This document shows positions 8,269 through 16,769 of a DNA stretch of 64,000 bases, piece by piece (within the stretch, counting starts at the first letter, position 1; each line of letters starts with the position of its first letter). The position numbers and the translations under genes are program-made. The notes below the pieces were generated by a model. The model was given only the letters and a program-made list of their open reading frames with translations. It searched no databases and had not been told where the DNA came from. This DNA is from a virus, in IMG/VR virus record IMGVR_UViG_3300044843_000566, positions 1 to 64,000 of that record; one strand, written 5' to 3'.

Positions 8269-8745
8269 TTAAGGTCGCGAGTTGACCGCCCGGAAAGCGT
8301 GCGCCAGCGTATCGCCTAAAATCTGTCGAATACGCTCACAGTCTTCATAACTATCTTGCAACTGATCTTCATAAAAAATACGCAAGTACGTCGCCTCGAT
8401 GGGGTTGTTGATCATCAGTGCGTCAAGTTGTGCAAGACGCGTGGCGTAGTTCTTGATGACTTCTTCTTCTAGCTTTAAAGCCTCAACCAGTGCCGACTCC
8501 GTATTACGACAAAGCGGAAACTGTTTGCCGCTGGAATTTGGCAGATTAAAGTGCAGCCCAAACAGCCGATCTAGAAACTGCTGGACATGCTGCATTTCCC
8601 CTTTGGCGGACTCCAAGAAAAACTCTCGGTATTCGGCCGCGTGGATGCCGATTACAGATGACGCGTGATAAAGATAAAACTGCAAATGCGTCCATTCGTT
8701 CTGTAAGTCCGCGTTCATCAGGTCTAAAAACTGCGGGAGCGTCAT
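8269..8745 (-). CDS. Ferritin-like/bacterioferritin-like diiron protein
   Basis: 158 residues, all helical. ADLQNEWTHLQFYLYHAS supplies the first Glu of a ferritin-like site. EFFLESAKGEMQHVQQFLD has the ExxH pair of the second helix. LEEEVIKNYATRL and YEDQLQDSYEDCERI supply acidic residues of helices three and four. The length fits bacterioferritin or Dps-like proteins that oxidise and store iron or protect DNA. A phage copy could guard against oxidative stress or occupy iron in the infected cell. The four-helix pattern and metal ligands are visible; the activity is inferred. Confidence 0.7.
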   Translation of the reverse strand: MTLPQFLDLMNADLQNEWTHLQFYLYHASSVIGIHAAEYREFFLESAKGEMQHVQQFLDRLFGLHFNLPNSSGKQFPLCRNTESALVEALKLEEEVIKNYATRLAQLDALMINNPIEATYLRIFYEDQLQDSYEDCERIRQILGDTLAHAFRAVNSRP

Positions 8746-8775
8746 GCTGGTCTCCTATTTAATAGCGTGTTAAAG

Positions 8776-9021
8776 TCAGTCAATGTCGGTGTCGTTATCC
8801 AATTCGCCGTTCGAGACGACGTGCTCAAAGATGTCCATGGTTTTTTTGCAGCGCATCTCGTGCAGCAACTCGATGCCCATTACCGCGTTGGCAATTTTGT
8901 CCGTGTCCAGTGCGTCTTCTGTGACCATCTCAGATAAGAGCTGCAGGTCGTCTACCGTCTGCCAGCACGCCATGAGGGCCTGCTCTAAATCAAACCGGTC
9001 GTACGTTGCTTTAATTGACAT
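8776..9021 (-). CDS. Hypothetical small acidic protein
   Basis: 81 residues from ATG 9021, chosen because AAGGAG lies 10 nt upstream; the GTG at 9030 sits too close to that site. The protein is acidic and helical (FDLEQALMACWQTVDDLQLL; ends LDNDTDID). It overlaps the nuclease gene upstream by 11 bp. I recall similar short proteins in other phages but no function. Confidence 0.65.
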   Translation of the reverse strand: MSIKATYDRFDLEQALMACWQTVDDLQLLSEMVTEDALDTDKIANAVMGIELLHEMRCKKTMDIFEHVVSNGELDNDTDID

Positions 9022-9511
9022 GATGTTCACGCTCCTTTTTTAAAACCCACCACGCATTTTGCCATTGCTGCCGCACACTATCGCTGAATGTCACTGATGT
9101 CTGGCCGGGCAAGATTTTACTGGCCGGAAGAATATAAAACAGCCGTAGTTCCGTATGCACAAAAATAAATGCGTCTAGTTCGTTTTTGCGATAACTCGTC
9201 GTAACGCCGTTTGTACTTCGCCGCAGGTCGAATACGTAACTCTTGTCTGTGCGACGTTTCTTGGTTTCCTGCCCTTTAACCTGCACGCGTTTAATTACGT
9301 CGCCAAAGTACGTGATGCGGTCGACGCCGATATCAAACCGCGGCACGCAAGGCATAATGCCGTGGCGGAACATCTCGTTCTCCGCCATGTTTTCCGCAAT
9401 TGCCGCGATCACATGCGCGTCTGGCAATTTAGAAAAGTTTGGCCCCAGCGTCTCGACGTCTGGCACCGGCGGCACGAGCACCTTCGACGTGAACCGGTTT
9501 TTTGCATCCAT
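9011..9511 (-). CDS. PD-(D/E)XK nuclease-like protein
   Basis: 166 residues. AENMAENEMFRHG carries an acidic helix, FDIGVDRITYFGDVIKRVQVKG gives the D...QxK core, and FIFVHTELRLFYILPASKI matches the later strands. The order Glu helix, Asp strand, QVK strand and YxxP is that of small PD-(D/E)XK endonucleases such as intron-homing or very-short-patch-like enzymes. It may be a free-standing homing or recombination nuclease. The core motif is visible but not perfect (GVD in place of PD). Confidence 0.6.
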   Translation of the reverse strand: MDAKNRFTSKVLVPPVPDVETLGPNFSKLPDAHVIAAIAENMAENEMFRHGIMPCVPRFDIGVDRITYFGDVIKRVQVKGQETKKRRTDKSYVFDLRRSTNGVTTSYRKNELDAFIFVHTELRLFYILPASKILPGQTSVTFSDSVRQQWQNAWWVLKKEREHHVN

Positions 9512-9527
9512 GCAAAACGACCAGGGG

Positions 9528-9824
9528 TTATTTGTAGGTGTAACGTTTCGTTGGATCGCGGGGCGGTGGATCTGTGAAACAAACCGTCAGTAAATCAAAC
9601 ACGGCCGACGTAAGGATCGGGGCCAGGCAAAACAACATCACACCGCCGCAAATAAAAGCACCGATGTCGCCGAAGAATAACACCAACGGAAAAAACGTTA
9701 GTACGCAAAGCAGCATGCAACCAAATGCCCGTCGGTGCAGCCGTTCTCGCTGTGCCCACCTTTTGTTTTTTTTGACGGTCGCATGTTCGTCGAGCAAGCG
9801 GTCGAGTTCAGGTACGGCGCTCAT
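9528..9824 (-). CDS. Small two-helix membrane protein
   Basis: 98 residues with a basic N-terminal third (VKKNKRWAQRERLHRRAF), two hydrophobic helices at about 34-50 and 54-74, and a Pro-rich C-terminus (DPPPRDPTKRYTYK). It starts 3 bp after the methyltransferase stop. No family is recognised. Confidence 0.6.
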   Translation of the reverse strand: MSAVPELDRLLDEHATVKKNKRWAQRERLHRRAFGCMLLCVLTFFPLVLFFGDIGAFICGGVMLFCLAPILTSAVFDLLTVCFTDPPPRDPTKRYTYK

Positions 9825-9827
9825 GAG

Positions 9828-10397
9828 TCATCTGCGTGCAAATACTAAGGCTGACCGCGCAATGTGGTGGGCACTATCAAGTGCCGAGTACTGCCGCACA
9901 CGCGCACTGTCTTCGGGAAGCATATTAAACCCGGCAACGTTAAATTGGTCAACCCAATATTTATCGTCTTTACAGTTTACATGGTGGTAACCGCCCTGCT
10001 CCGGAACGGCGTGCGAAAGCATGACAAACTTCGCCCCCTGAAACGTCGCCATTAAGTTCGGCACGTACGGCTCAGCAATGTGCTCGACGACTTCGACGCA
10101 GTAAATTAAATCTACAGCACAGTACAGCGGGGCATGCGTTATGTCATGTAAAATTGTTGGAAAACTTGACATTTCGACGTTCTTTTTTAACCCGTCGACG
10201 GCTACGACTAGCGGCCCAAGTTTGGAGAAAAAATGGGCACTGTAGCCCAGTCCGGAGCCTAAATCCAACAGCGTCCGCACAGCAAACCGGTCTACGAGAT
10301 ACCGCCACGTCGTCGGAGAATATGTAAACGGATCGCCTTCGTTGATATTGCCGCCCAGGTGCGGATTAGCGTCGTCTGTAACGAACGTGTAGGTCAT
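9828..10397 (-). CDS. Class I SAM-dependent methyltransferase
   Basis: 189 residues. LLDLGSGLGYSAHFF (about 43-57) is the SAM-binding motif I, VVAVDG the acidic end of strand 2, and LIYCVEVVEHIAEP the motif around strand 4 typical of type 11/23 methyltransferases. No DNA-specific target motif (DPPY/NPPY) is present, so small molecules, glycans or proteins are more likely substrates. It overlaps the next methyltransferase by 4 bp, which suggests a pair acting in one pathway. Confidence 0.8.
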   Translation of the reverse strand: MTYTFVTDDANPHLGGNINEGDPFTYSPTTWRYLVDRFAVRTLLDLGSGLGYSAHFFSKLGPLVVAVDGLKKNVEMSSFPTILHDITHAPLYCAVDLIYCVEVVEHIAEPYVPNLMATFQGAKFVMLSHAVPEQGGYHHVNCKDDKYWVDQFNVAGFNMLPEDSARVRQYSALDSAHHIARSALVFARR

Positions 10398-10993
10398 GCC
10401 TGCTCCGGCCGGCTAAAGACGCCGACATAAAACTCGCCGTTGAGGCCATCGGCATCGGCGACACCTTGAAAATGGAAGTCTGTGTGCCAGCCTGCTTCTT
10501 TGAACGGTGCCATAAGCATGGGCGCCGTGAGCGTGTGCAAATGCCCTGTGTATGGCGGCAAATTAATCCACTCAAATAGCCGTACTCGTTTGGCTACTCG
10601 GATTGACTGCTGAAGGACGGCAGTCGGATCTTCGACGTGCTGCAAGCAGTTGTAGATCCATGCCTCGTCAAACTTGGCACCAGGAAGTATGTCGCTGAGT
10701 TCTTCCCCGCGGCAGAACACACGCGAAATAGCTGCCGCCGTATAGCCCAGCTCCAAAGAGCCGTAATTAATCGGGTCAACCGCACAGCCAAACCCGACCT
10801 GGACGCGCTGCAGAATAGAGAAGGGCCCGCAGCCAATATCGACCACAGCCAGGTCGGGAGAATCTTTGATACCCAGCCAGCCGGCAACCGTGTCGCCCTT
10901 TTTAATTTCTACACTGTACTGCTGCGGTGTGTTCAACCACCAGTCGCGCTCCCATTTCTGCGCCTTCTCCCACTCAACCTGATTGGGTCGCAT
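10394..10993 (-). CDS. Class I SAM-dependent methyltransferase
   Basis: 199 residues. VVDIGCGPFSIL (about 49-60) is SAM-binding motif I, FGCAVDPINYG strand 2, and DEAWIYNCLQHVEDP the strand-4 motif. The C-terminus has GWHTDFHFQGVADADG. It is a different subfamily from its neighbour 9828-10397, with which it overlaps by 4 bp. The substrate is not evident; sugar or lipid O-methylation is one possibility given the glycosyltransferases elsewhere in this phage. Confidence 0.78.
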   Translation of the reverse strand: MRPNQVEWEKAQKWERDWWLNTPQQYSVEIKKGDTVAGWLGIKDSPDLAVVDIGCGPFSILQRVQVGFGCAVDPINYGSLELGYTAAAISRVFCRGEELSDILPGAKFDEAWIYNCLQHVEDPTAVLQQSIRVAKRVRLFEWINLPPYTGHLHTLTAPMLMAPFKEAGWHTDFHFQGVADADGLNGEFYVGVFSRPEQA

Positions 10994-11056
10994 GTGTACT
11001 CCGTTGCGGGGTGTGCCGTAATCTACAGCGGTCCACCCAAACTAGTCAACGGGGCA

Positions 11057-11770
11057 TTACAACTTTTTCAAGATAGCGGCTACAAGCGGATGGCGCACCA
11101 CGTCATTTGTTGTGAATTTAATCGTGCTAATGCCGGCCACATCCTGAAGTCTAGCCACGACGTCGACCAGCGGCGGCGGGCTATACGGCAGGTCACTTTG
11201 AAACGGGTCACCGGTAACAATGACCTGGGTATTCTGCCCAAAGCGCGAAAGAAATAACTTGAGTTGCTGGTAGCTCGCGTTCTGCGCTTCGTCAAAAATG
11301 CAAATAGCGTTATTGAATGTTCGCCCGCGCATGTAGCACAGCGGCGCTAGCATAATGCTCTTATTGATGATTTCCCGTTTGGGGCCGCACTTACCAATCA
11401 AAGCGTCCATCGTGTCATACAACGGAGCCATGTACGGATTAACTTTCTCGCCGAACGTGCCGGGAAGATAACCCAGCCGCTCGCCCGCTTCAACGATGGG
11501 CCGCGTTAACACGATGAATTCGCGGCGCTTGTTTAATACTTCGTTGAGCGCATACGCCATAGCCAAGAACGTTTTGCCAGAGCCAGCCGACCCTAGCAAA
11601 AACGTCATGGGGCTTTTGCTCATCGTATTCCAGGCATGCTTCTGACTGGCGTTGCGCCACTCAATAATCAGCGATGCGCTTTTGTCTTGTTTCTCCAGTT
11701 GTTCTACTGCTTTGACTTTCCTCTTTGCTTTTCGCTCAGCCTTTCGAACCGACTTGTTGTTTGTTCGCAT
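11057..11770 (-). CDS. phoH: PhoH-like P-loop ATPase
   Basis: 237 residues. A basic coiled N-terminus (about 1-45) is followed by FLLGSAGSGKTFLAMAYAL (Walker A, about 57-70), IVLTRPIVEAGERLGYLPG, a motif diagnostic of PhoH, CIFDEAQN (Walker B) and VIVTGDPFQSDLP. PhoH proteins are predicted RNA-acting ATPases common in phages, though their function is not settled. The order and spacing of motifs are complete. Confidence 0.92.
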   Translation of the reverse strand: MRTNNKSVRKAERKAKRKVKAVEQLEKQDKSASLIIEWRNASQKHAWNTMSKSPMTFLLGSAGSGKTFLAMAYALNEVLNKRREFIVLTRPIVEAGERLGYLPGTFGEKVNPYMAPLYDTMDALIGKCGPKREIINKSIMLAPLCYMRGRTFNNAICIFDEAQNASYQQLKLFLSRFGQNTQVIVTGDPFQSDLPYSPPPLVDVVARLQDVAGISTIKFTTNDVVRHPLVAAILKKL

Positions 11771-11817
11771 TGCGGCGTTCCTTGCCTATTTTTTATCGCG
11801 GCTGGTTGTGCAATAAG

Positions 11818-13644
11818 TTACCTTACCGGTGTGGGTACTTTTGTTTTTACCGGCGTGACGCTTGCTACGCTGTTCGCCGGGGCCGTTGATTGCACAGGTT
11901 GTGGCTTAATGTTTGGCTGCAGCGGCGCAGGTGGCAAATAACCGTGATGCGCCCCAACCATAGATTGAAACGGGTTCATTTTTTGCCCCGGCCGCACTGT
12001 ACCTTTTCGGGTGTACAGGTTGTACAACTGCTGATCAGTGCTTTTTGGATTAAAGTGAATTCCGTGCTGCTTAAACGCGGCTTCGGCGTACGGGCGATCG
12101 AACGCCGTTTGGCTGAATTGTGATACTGGTTGTGCCGCCTTCTTCTCAGTCTTTTTTTTCTTGCTCTTACTTCCAGCCGGGCGGCACGAATTATTGCTAT
12201 ACGGCTTCTTCCCTGGAACCGGCTCGTAACCTTCCCAACACCGTGCGGCTTTTAAAGCAGCGTGTTTCAGTACAATTTTTTGTGCGATGTTCATAGAGGC
12301 ACGTGTTTCCTTCCCTTCTGTTGGCGCGAAAAATCCTCGTTCAGCCAGTTCAGCGTGCATGGCTGCGTCAGCGGCGGCATCAGTGTCGACGCCGAAAGCA
12401 TTGCCCAGTGCCATGCCCCAGCTACCTTTGCCGCCGCTTCTCGCTTCTTGCAGTCGTGCGTCGCGTTCTTTTTGTGCGGCTTGCAATGCTTGGTTGTACA
12501 AATAGCCTTGCTGCCCCGTCTCGTCATACTGTTGCTGAAGGCGTGCGAATAACGCCGCGGCTTCTTCTCGGGTCTTGGGCGCGTATTCGCCGTGCATGCC
12601 CATTAAATAACTATTGGCAAGTTCTGGGTTGGTAGCGTGCAGTTGCCGCAACTGCTCAAACTTCGCCCGTTCAGCGTCGAGCATCCGTTGACCAACAGCC
12701 GCACCCTGGCCTTGTGGTGCCGCCTTAATAGCATCTTGAATTTTTTGCTTTACAGCCGCGTCCGCACCGGGGGCAAACATACTTGAGTCCCGGGCTTCTT
12801 CAGGAATAGCGCCGAAAAAATTAGCAGCGTCGCCCAGCATGCGGCCCATACCAGCCTGTGTGTTTTCACCAAGCATGCCCATGGCACCGGCACCGACACC
12901 AAGAGCGCCGATGCCAAGACCGCCTAAGATCCCCATCAGCCCGTCACCCGATAAAAGACTGATTAATGCCGCAGGCACGCCGACCATAAACGCGGCCTGA
13001 CCTGTCGGACCTAACCCGTCCCACATTCCCATGGCCTGGCCGTACCATGTCGGGTCTTGTGTTTTCGTAGGATCTCCGCCGGCCTGATCTGTAATAAAGT
13101 TATCGCGGGCAGGTGCGGCGGCTTCGGTGTCGCCTTGCATGACACGGCTCGCCGCATCTAACGTCTCGGGTGTGGCGGTTGCTTTAACTTGTGCTGTCAC
13201 ATTCGGTACTAATTGTTTTTCAATTTCCGCTTTGGCTTCTGGTGTTTTAGCCGCAGAAAGCGTCGCCTGAGCGTGCTCGATTAACTTCGGCATCTTGTCA
13301 TTAGCCGGAGACGTTTGCGGGGCTTGATTAGCCGGCTGTGTCGGGGCAGGCGTTGGTGGTGCCTGCGGCGGCTTCATAACGTTCGGTACGGGTGCCGCGG
13401 GCGCTGGTGCAGGTGCTGGTGCTGGGGCAGGCACAGGCGGCATTGGTGCTGGTGCTGGGGCAGGCACAGGCGGCATTGGTGCTGGTGCCGGCGCGGGTGC
13501 CGCGGGAGGTAAACTCGCGGCGTTATTTCCAGCACCTGCCGGCGGGGCACCTAATGGTTTGATCGGTTGTGTACCGGCAGTCGGTTGAACTACCGGCTCG
13601 GCATACTTCTCAAGACCGCGACTAAGAATCTGCTTAATCTTCAT
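11818..13644 (-). CDS. Large Pro/Ala-rich probable virion protein
   Basis: 608 residues. Residues about 35-110 are a low-complexity Pro-Ala tract with a tandem APAPAPMPPVP unit. The middle (about 205-275) is Gly/Ala/Met-rich and hydrophobic, like other probable virion proteins here. Residues about 470-500 contain CWEGYEPVPGKKPYS...CRP followed by a Lys run; this short Cys motif is one I recall from proteins of large DNA viruses. The start overlaps the cupin gene stop by 11 bp. A structural or ejection role is inferred from composition. Confidence 0.65.
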   Translation of the reverse strand: MKIKQILSRGLEKYAEPVVQPTAGTQPIKPLGAPPAGAGNNAASLPPAAPAPAPAPMPPVPAPAPAPMPPVPAPAPAPAPAPAAPVPNVMKPPQAPPTPAPTQPANQAPQTSPANDKMPKLIEHAQATLSAAKTPEAKAEIEKQLVPNVTAQVKATATPETLDAASRVMQGDTEAAAPARDNFITDQAGGDPTKTQDPTWYGQAMGMWDGLGPTGQAAFMVGVPAALISLLSGDGLMGILGGLGIGALGVGAGAMGMLGENTQAGMGRMLGDAANFFGAIPEEARDSSMFAPGADAAVKQKIQDAIKAAPQGQGAAVGQRMLDAERAKFEQLRQLHATNPELANSYLMGMHGEYAPKTREEAAALFARLQQQYDETGQQGYLYNQALQAAQKERDARLQEARSGGKGSWGMALGNAFGVDTDAAADAAMHAELAERGFFAPTEGKETRASMNIAQKIVLKHAALKAARCWEGYEPVPGKKPYSNNSCRPAGSKSKKKKTEKKAAQPVSQFSQTAFDRPYAEAAFKQHGIHFNPKSTDQQLYNLYTRKGTVRPGQKMNPFQSMVGAHHGYLPPAPLQPNIKPQPVQSTAPANSVASVTPVKTKVPTPVR

Positions 13645-14035
13645 CGCTATCCTCAGCCGCGGGGTCGCCGTTGGAGTAGACGTCTTTGTCGTTATGGTGC
13701 GTGCTCAACTCAAGCAGCCGCGCCTCACTTGTTGCCTTAATGCTGTGATACATTCCAGGCGGAACGTGAAACGCAGCATCCGGCCCAAGTGTTAAATTTG
13801 ACGCCGTTGCAGTGTTTTCGTCATAGCCATATGTTAACACAACGTTCCCAGATTCGACGTACAGGACTTTGTCTTTAACGCGGTGATACGACCATGGCGT
13901 CGTTTTGCCCGCTTTAATGAGCAACTTTTTCCCGCAATACCGTCCGTTCCAAATCCAATCCTCGTGGCCCCAATCTTCTGCGACATAAACACGCTGCTCG
14001 GCGTTGAGAATAAACTTCTTGGCAGATTCAGCCAC
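13634..14035 (-). CDS. Cupin-domain protein
   Basis: 133 residues from GTG 14035, chosen because AGAGGAG lies 7 nt upstream; the longer frame to 14107 runs through the preceding gene. EDWIWNGRYCGKKLLIKAGKTTPWSYHRVKDKVLYV and GPDAAFHVPPGMYHSI carry the two conserved beta-barrel motifs of mannose-6-phosphate isomerase-type cupins, with H and E/K positions partly altered (YHRVKDKV). A metal-dependent sugar role is possible and would fit the glycosyltransferases. The acidic tail is EDSDED. Confidence 0.72.
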   Translation of the reverse strand: MAESAKKFILNAEQRVYVAEDWGHEDWIWNGRYCGKKLLIKAGKTTPWSYHRVKDKVLYVESGNVVLTYGYDENTATASNLTLGPDAAFHVPPGMYHSIKATSEARLLELSTHHNDKDVYSNGDPAAEDSDED

Positions 14036-14243
14036 GAGTGCACTCCTCTTGGGTGTTCTGGACTTTTGACATATACGCTTGTCGTGCCGGGGCCGTCTCT
14101 TCGACAAGTTTTTTCCAGCCTGCTACCGCCGGCCGACATTCACCGCCGTCGCAGCACGTCTCGACGATGATGTGGCAAAACGGACAGACGTGTTTTGAGC
14201 GAATCTCGACTAATGCGGATTCACATGCGGGGCAAAGTGCCAT
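14028..14243 (-). CDS. Small zinc-ribbon protein
   Basis: 71 residues. Two CxxC pairs (CPAC and CPFC, about 4-7 and 20-23) form a zinc ribbon, followed by CCDGGEC. The C-terminal half is helical. It overlaps the cupin start by 8 bp and its own ATG overlaps the stop of the upstream gene (TAATG). Possibly a nucleic-acid or protein binding accessory factor. Confidence 0.65.
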   Translation of the reverse strand: MALCPACESALVEIRSKHVCPFCHIIVETCCDGGECRPAVAGWKKLVEETAPARQAYMSKVQNTQEECTRG

Positions 14244-14869
14244 TACAGTTTAGCCTGTGCAAGAACTGAAGATGCCGGGACAGCCGACGCTATGTTTTTA
14301 ACAACCTCTGTCGGTCGCGGCAATGTCGGATACAAGCCAGACGTCCATCCGCTCGGGGCGCCCGTGACTGCGTTCATAGACGGCGGTTTCATACCAACCG
14401 CGCCCCAGTTCGGGCCTTTAATTCTGTCAAAGTTTCCCGTGCCCGCCGCATATAAATCATGGGCTGCGTCTCCCGGGCCGTAACCAACTCGCCGCAGAGC
14501 CGGCTCGACGCGCGACGAGTATGTGTGTGCGGCGTTTTGAGCCATGGCCGGCAAACGTTGCATTAGGTTTTGCCCCGCGGGTGTTTGCGAGGCTATGACG
14601 CCGCCAGTACCCGCAGTCGCCGCCGTACCGGTGCCCATGCCAGCAATCGTCGGGGCCGCAGCAACACCACCGGCCGCAGCACCTGCTGCCGCTCCAATTC
14701 CCATCGCGGCTTGGCCGGCCCGCATTAAACCCTTTTCGCCGCGTTCGTAATTGCGCTGTTTTGTAAACGGGTTATACCAGCGGTCTAAGACATTACCGTA
14801 AGACCGCAAAAAACTCGGCTCGGCAGCCAGTTTTTCGCCGAGGGCACGGCCAAAAGAAAAAGCCTGCAT
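14243..14869 (-). CDS. Ala/Gly-rich probable virion protein, paralogue of 14919-15734
   Basis: 208 residues. The N-terminus AFSFGRALGEKLAAE is a short tag seen, with changes, in other proteins of the phage. Residues about 18-75 (SYGNVLDRWYNPF, then KQRNYERGEKGLMRAGQ and a GIGAAAGAAAGGVAAA stretch) are almost identical to the neighbouring gene, showing a recent duplication. The rest is Pro/Gly/Ala-rich and unlike it. The hydrophobic Ala/Gly stretch could interact with membranes, as in ejected virion proteins. Confidence 0.65.
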   Translation of the reverse strand: MQAFSFGRALGEKLAAEPSFLRSYGNVLDRWYNPFTKQRNYERGEKGLMRAGQAAMGIGAAAGAAAGGVAAAPTIAGMGTGTAATAGTGGVIASQTPAGQNLMQRLPAMAQNAAHTYSSRVEPALRRVGYGPGDAAHDLYAAGTGNFDRIKGPNWGAVGMKPPSMNAVTGAPSGWTSGLYPTLPRPTEVVKNIASAVPASSVLAQAKL

Positions 14870-14918
14870 GTTATTTCTGCCCAGCGATTAATTTAAATGT
14901 ATTGACTGTATTCACAAC

Positions 14919-15734
14919 CTAGTGCACACCCGCATGCTCAACGCCACCGTGCCCGTGTCCGCCGCCTACAAAGTTATGCAGTGTGTGGTGTAAGCCGTGC
15001 GCCCCTTCATGCATACCTTCGTACGGCAGCGTAACGGAGTGCGGCAACAGCCCCATTAAATTACCAGACGTGTTCACCGGGTTCATGTGTTTTGCGATAC
15101 CCGTGTTGGGGTCCAAGGCTTGAGCAAAAGGATGGTGCTCTATCGTCTCATGAAACTCGCGTGCCGAGTGCGGCAATTTTTTCCATAGTGTGTTCTTCAG
15201 ATCATTGACCCGCATCGCCCCGTCAGTCGCAAATCGGTTAAAAGAGTTTGCCGCACTTGAAGCCGCGTTCGCCATCGTCGGGAACATTCGCTGTGCCGTG
15301 GGACTTTGTGTCGCAGCAGCACCGCCGGCCCCTGCACCGGCTACGGTGCCTGCCGCAGCGGCATTACCGGCAAAATACGCCGGCAGGCTGCTAACTGGCG
15401 TGGCGGCCAACGTGGGCGCGGCGGCAGCGACACCACCGGCCGCAGCCCCAGCTGCAGCACCAATACCCATAGCAGCCTGACCGGCCCGCATTAAACCTTT
15501 TTCGCCGCGCTCGTAATTACGCTGTTTTGTAAACGGGTTGTACCAGCGGTCTAAAACATTGCCGTAGGACTGCATAAAACTAGGGTTCGTGCTAGCCGAC
15601 GGTTTAGAACCCATTGGCTTGGGGCTCATTGGATTAGGGCCTTGAAGAGGCTTAGAGCCGCTGGTAATTAATCCGCCGGCTGGGCCAGCGGCTACTTTTT
15701 CTGCTACAAACCGCCCAAACGAAAATGCATTCAT
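14919..15734 (-). CDS. Ala/Gly-rich probable virion protein, paralogue of 14243-14869
   Basis: 271 residues from ATG 15734. The N-terminal tag AFSFGRFVAEKVAAG and a block of about 50 residues (YNPFTKQRNYERGEKGLM and the following Ala/Gly run) match the downstream neighbour. The C-terminal 90 residues are His-rich (HEGAHGLHHTLHNFVGGGHGHGG), which could bind metal. A leader with a TGCTATACT promoter-like box lies upstream. Confidence 0.65.
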   Translation of the reverse strand: MNAFSFGRFVAEKVAAGPAGGLITSGSKPLQGPNPMSPKPMGSKPSASTNPSFMQSYGNVLDRWYNPFTKQRNYERGEKGLMRAGQAAMGIGAAAGAAAGGVAAAAPTLAATPVSSLPAYFAGNAAAAGTVAGAGAGGAAATQSPTAQRMFPTMANAASSAANSFNRFATDGAMRVNDLKNTLWKKLPHSAREFHETIEHHPFAQALDPNTGIAKHMNPVNTSGNLMGLLPHSVTLPYEGMHEGAHGLHHTLHNFVGGGHGHGGVEHAGVH

Positions 15735-15799
15735 GGTGTTGTTCCGCAATTGTATTACAGTTTGTATATCAGGTTGACACGCAACGGCACGAAGTTACG

Positions 15800-15822
15800 C
15801 GGGGGCAAAGTCACAGTATAGC
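15800..15822 (-). promoter_or_regulatory. Extended -10 promoter-like box TGCTATACT
   Basis: On the minus strand TGCTATACTGTGA lies about 75 bp upstream of the 14919-15734 start, in a 126-bp gap. The same TGCTATACT box occurs before the 1850-residue fibre gene (about 57157-57165). No good -35 is visible, which fits an extended -10 promoter read by host sigma70-type polymerase. Confidence 0.45.
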
Positions 15823-15860
15823 ATTCCGCGCCCCGCCAAGGGACCGTATCAGCAGCCGGA

Positions 15861-16241
15861 TTACTTAGCATAACCCGTGTCCGTTTTGTACAGGCAAAAT
15901 TTGCGGTGCTTGGCCCGACGATACTCAGCCACCATCTTGCGTACTTGTAAATTACAGCAATGATAGTCCATGTAATGACCGAATACGATGTGGCAAGGAT
16001 CTTTGCACAGCGTCAGTAAATTGTCTGGGTCCAGTTCACGCTTCGGATCAAAACTCACCGGGATCACATGGTGCACGATTAAATTTTTCGTTCTCCCGCA
16101 GGCTTGGCAGCACGGCTCTTTCGCTAGATGTGCTTTCCGCACAGTAAGCCACTCACCAGCCCGTTGTCGCTGAGCAAGGATGTACCGCGGACGCCAAGAC
16201 ATCGGTATCCGCTGCCACAACCATGCCAGGACGTTTTTCAT
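15861..16241 (-). CDS. HNH endonuclease
   Basis: 126 residues. CCQACGRTKNLIVHHVIPV (about 48-66) contains the first CxxC and the HH of the HNH motif; NLLTLC and CHIVFGH complete it with the Asn and the second metal-binding Cys/His pair. The N-terminus is basic and Trp-rich. It may be a homing nuclease or take part in packaging; terminase genes are not in the window. It overlaps the small Cys-rich gene upstream by 4 bp. Confidence 0.85.
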   Translation of the reverse strand: MKNVLAWLWQRIPMSWRPRYILAQRQRAGEWLTVRKAHLAKEPCCQACGRTKNLIVHHVIPVSFDPKRELDPDNLLTLCKDPCHIVFGHYMDYHCCNLQVRKMVAEYRRAKHRKFCLYKTDTGYAK

Positions 16242-16363
16242 GGCGGAACCTTTGTGCTGCCTTTTACATGCTTCGGCTCATAGGGACAATTAACACAGCG
16301 GCGCCCACAACAGGATTTCTTGGCCAATAAAACTTCGCGGGGCAACGGCTTGTATTTTCCCAT
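16238..16363 (-). CDS. 41-residue Cys-cluster protein (DUF5522-like)
   Basis: This short gene starts at ATG 16363, overlapping the stop of the SprT-like gene (TAATG), and ends in an ATGA overlap with the HNH gene. KKSCCGRRCVNCPYEPKH gives the CCGxxCxNCPY pattern that I recall from DUF5522, a small presumed metal-binding family. Coupled translation on both sides makes it very likely real. Confidence 0.75.
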   Translation of the reverse strand: MGKYKPLPREVLLAKKSCCGRRCVNCPYEPKHVKGSTKVPP

Positions 16364-16713
16364 TATTTCAAGGCTTGCGTAAAGTGCTGCTCATACGCTG
16401 AATAAATCTCCGCGTACGCCACGCCCCACGCCGCATCATGGGATAACTTGTTAAACTGCTCGTCGGTGGTGGCAGAATCCAGGCGATGATTCCACGCGCG
16501 TGCATGCGCCCACTCATGGACCAGCACGTCCATGGCTTTGTTTTCATCCAGTCGAGAGTCGATCTGAATGTGAAACTGCTTACCCGTCTTCCAGCACCGA
16601 CCTTCAAGCCGGGCCGTAATCCGCATGCGCCGGACTGAGACAGGGAAGCCGGCCGCAAACTTGGTCTTGAGCAGCCGCAACAATGCGTGATAATTCTTGT
16701 ACCGTGCCGCCAT
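16363..16713 (-). CDS. SprT-like zinc metalloprotease domain protein
   Basis: 116 residues from ATG 16713, which has GGGAGGA 7 nt upstream. VHEWAHARAW (about 65-74) is an HExxH zinc site, preceded by DSRLDENKAMDVL, the usual SprT-type lead-in. The rest is helical. SprT/Spartan domains cut DNA-protein crosslinks or act as DNA-linked proteases; phage copies are poorly known. Confidence 0.68.
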   Translation of the reverse strand: MAARYKNYHALLRLLKTKFAAGFPVSVRRMRITARLEGRCWKTGKQFHIQIDSRLDENKAMDVLVHEWAHARAWNHRLDSATTDEQFNKLSHDAAWGVAYAEIYSAYEQHFTQALK

Positions 16714-16769
16714 ACCGCAGTCCTCCCTGACTGACGCTGTAGGCGACATCCATGCCGCCGGAGCGTTAA

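Noticed and set aside
13380-13512. CRISPR-like repeats in the Pro/Ala tract
   Set aside because: They are tandem codons for APAPAPMPPVP inside a gene, without spacers.
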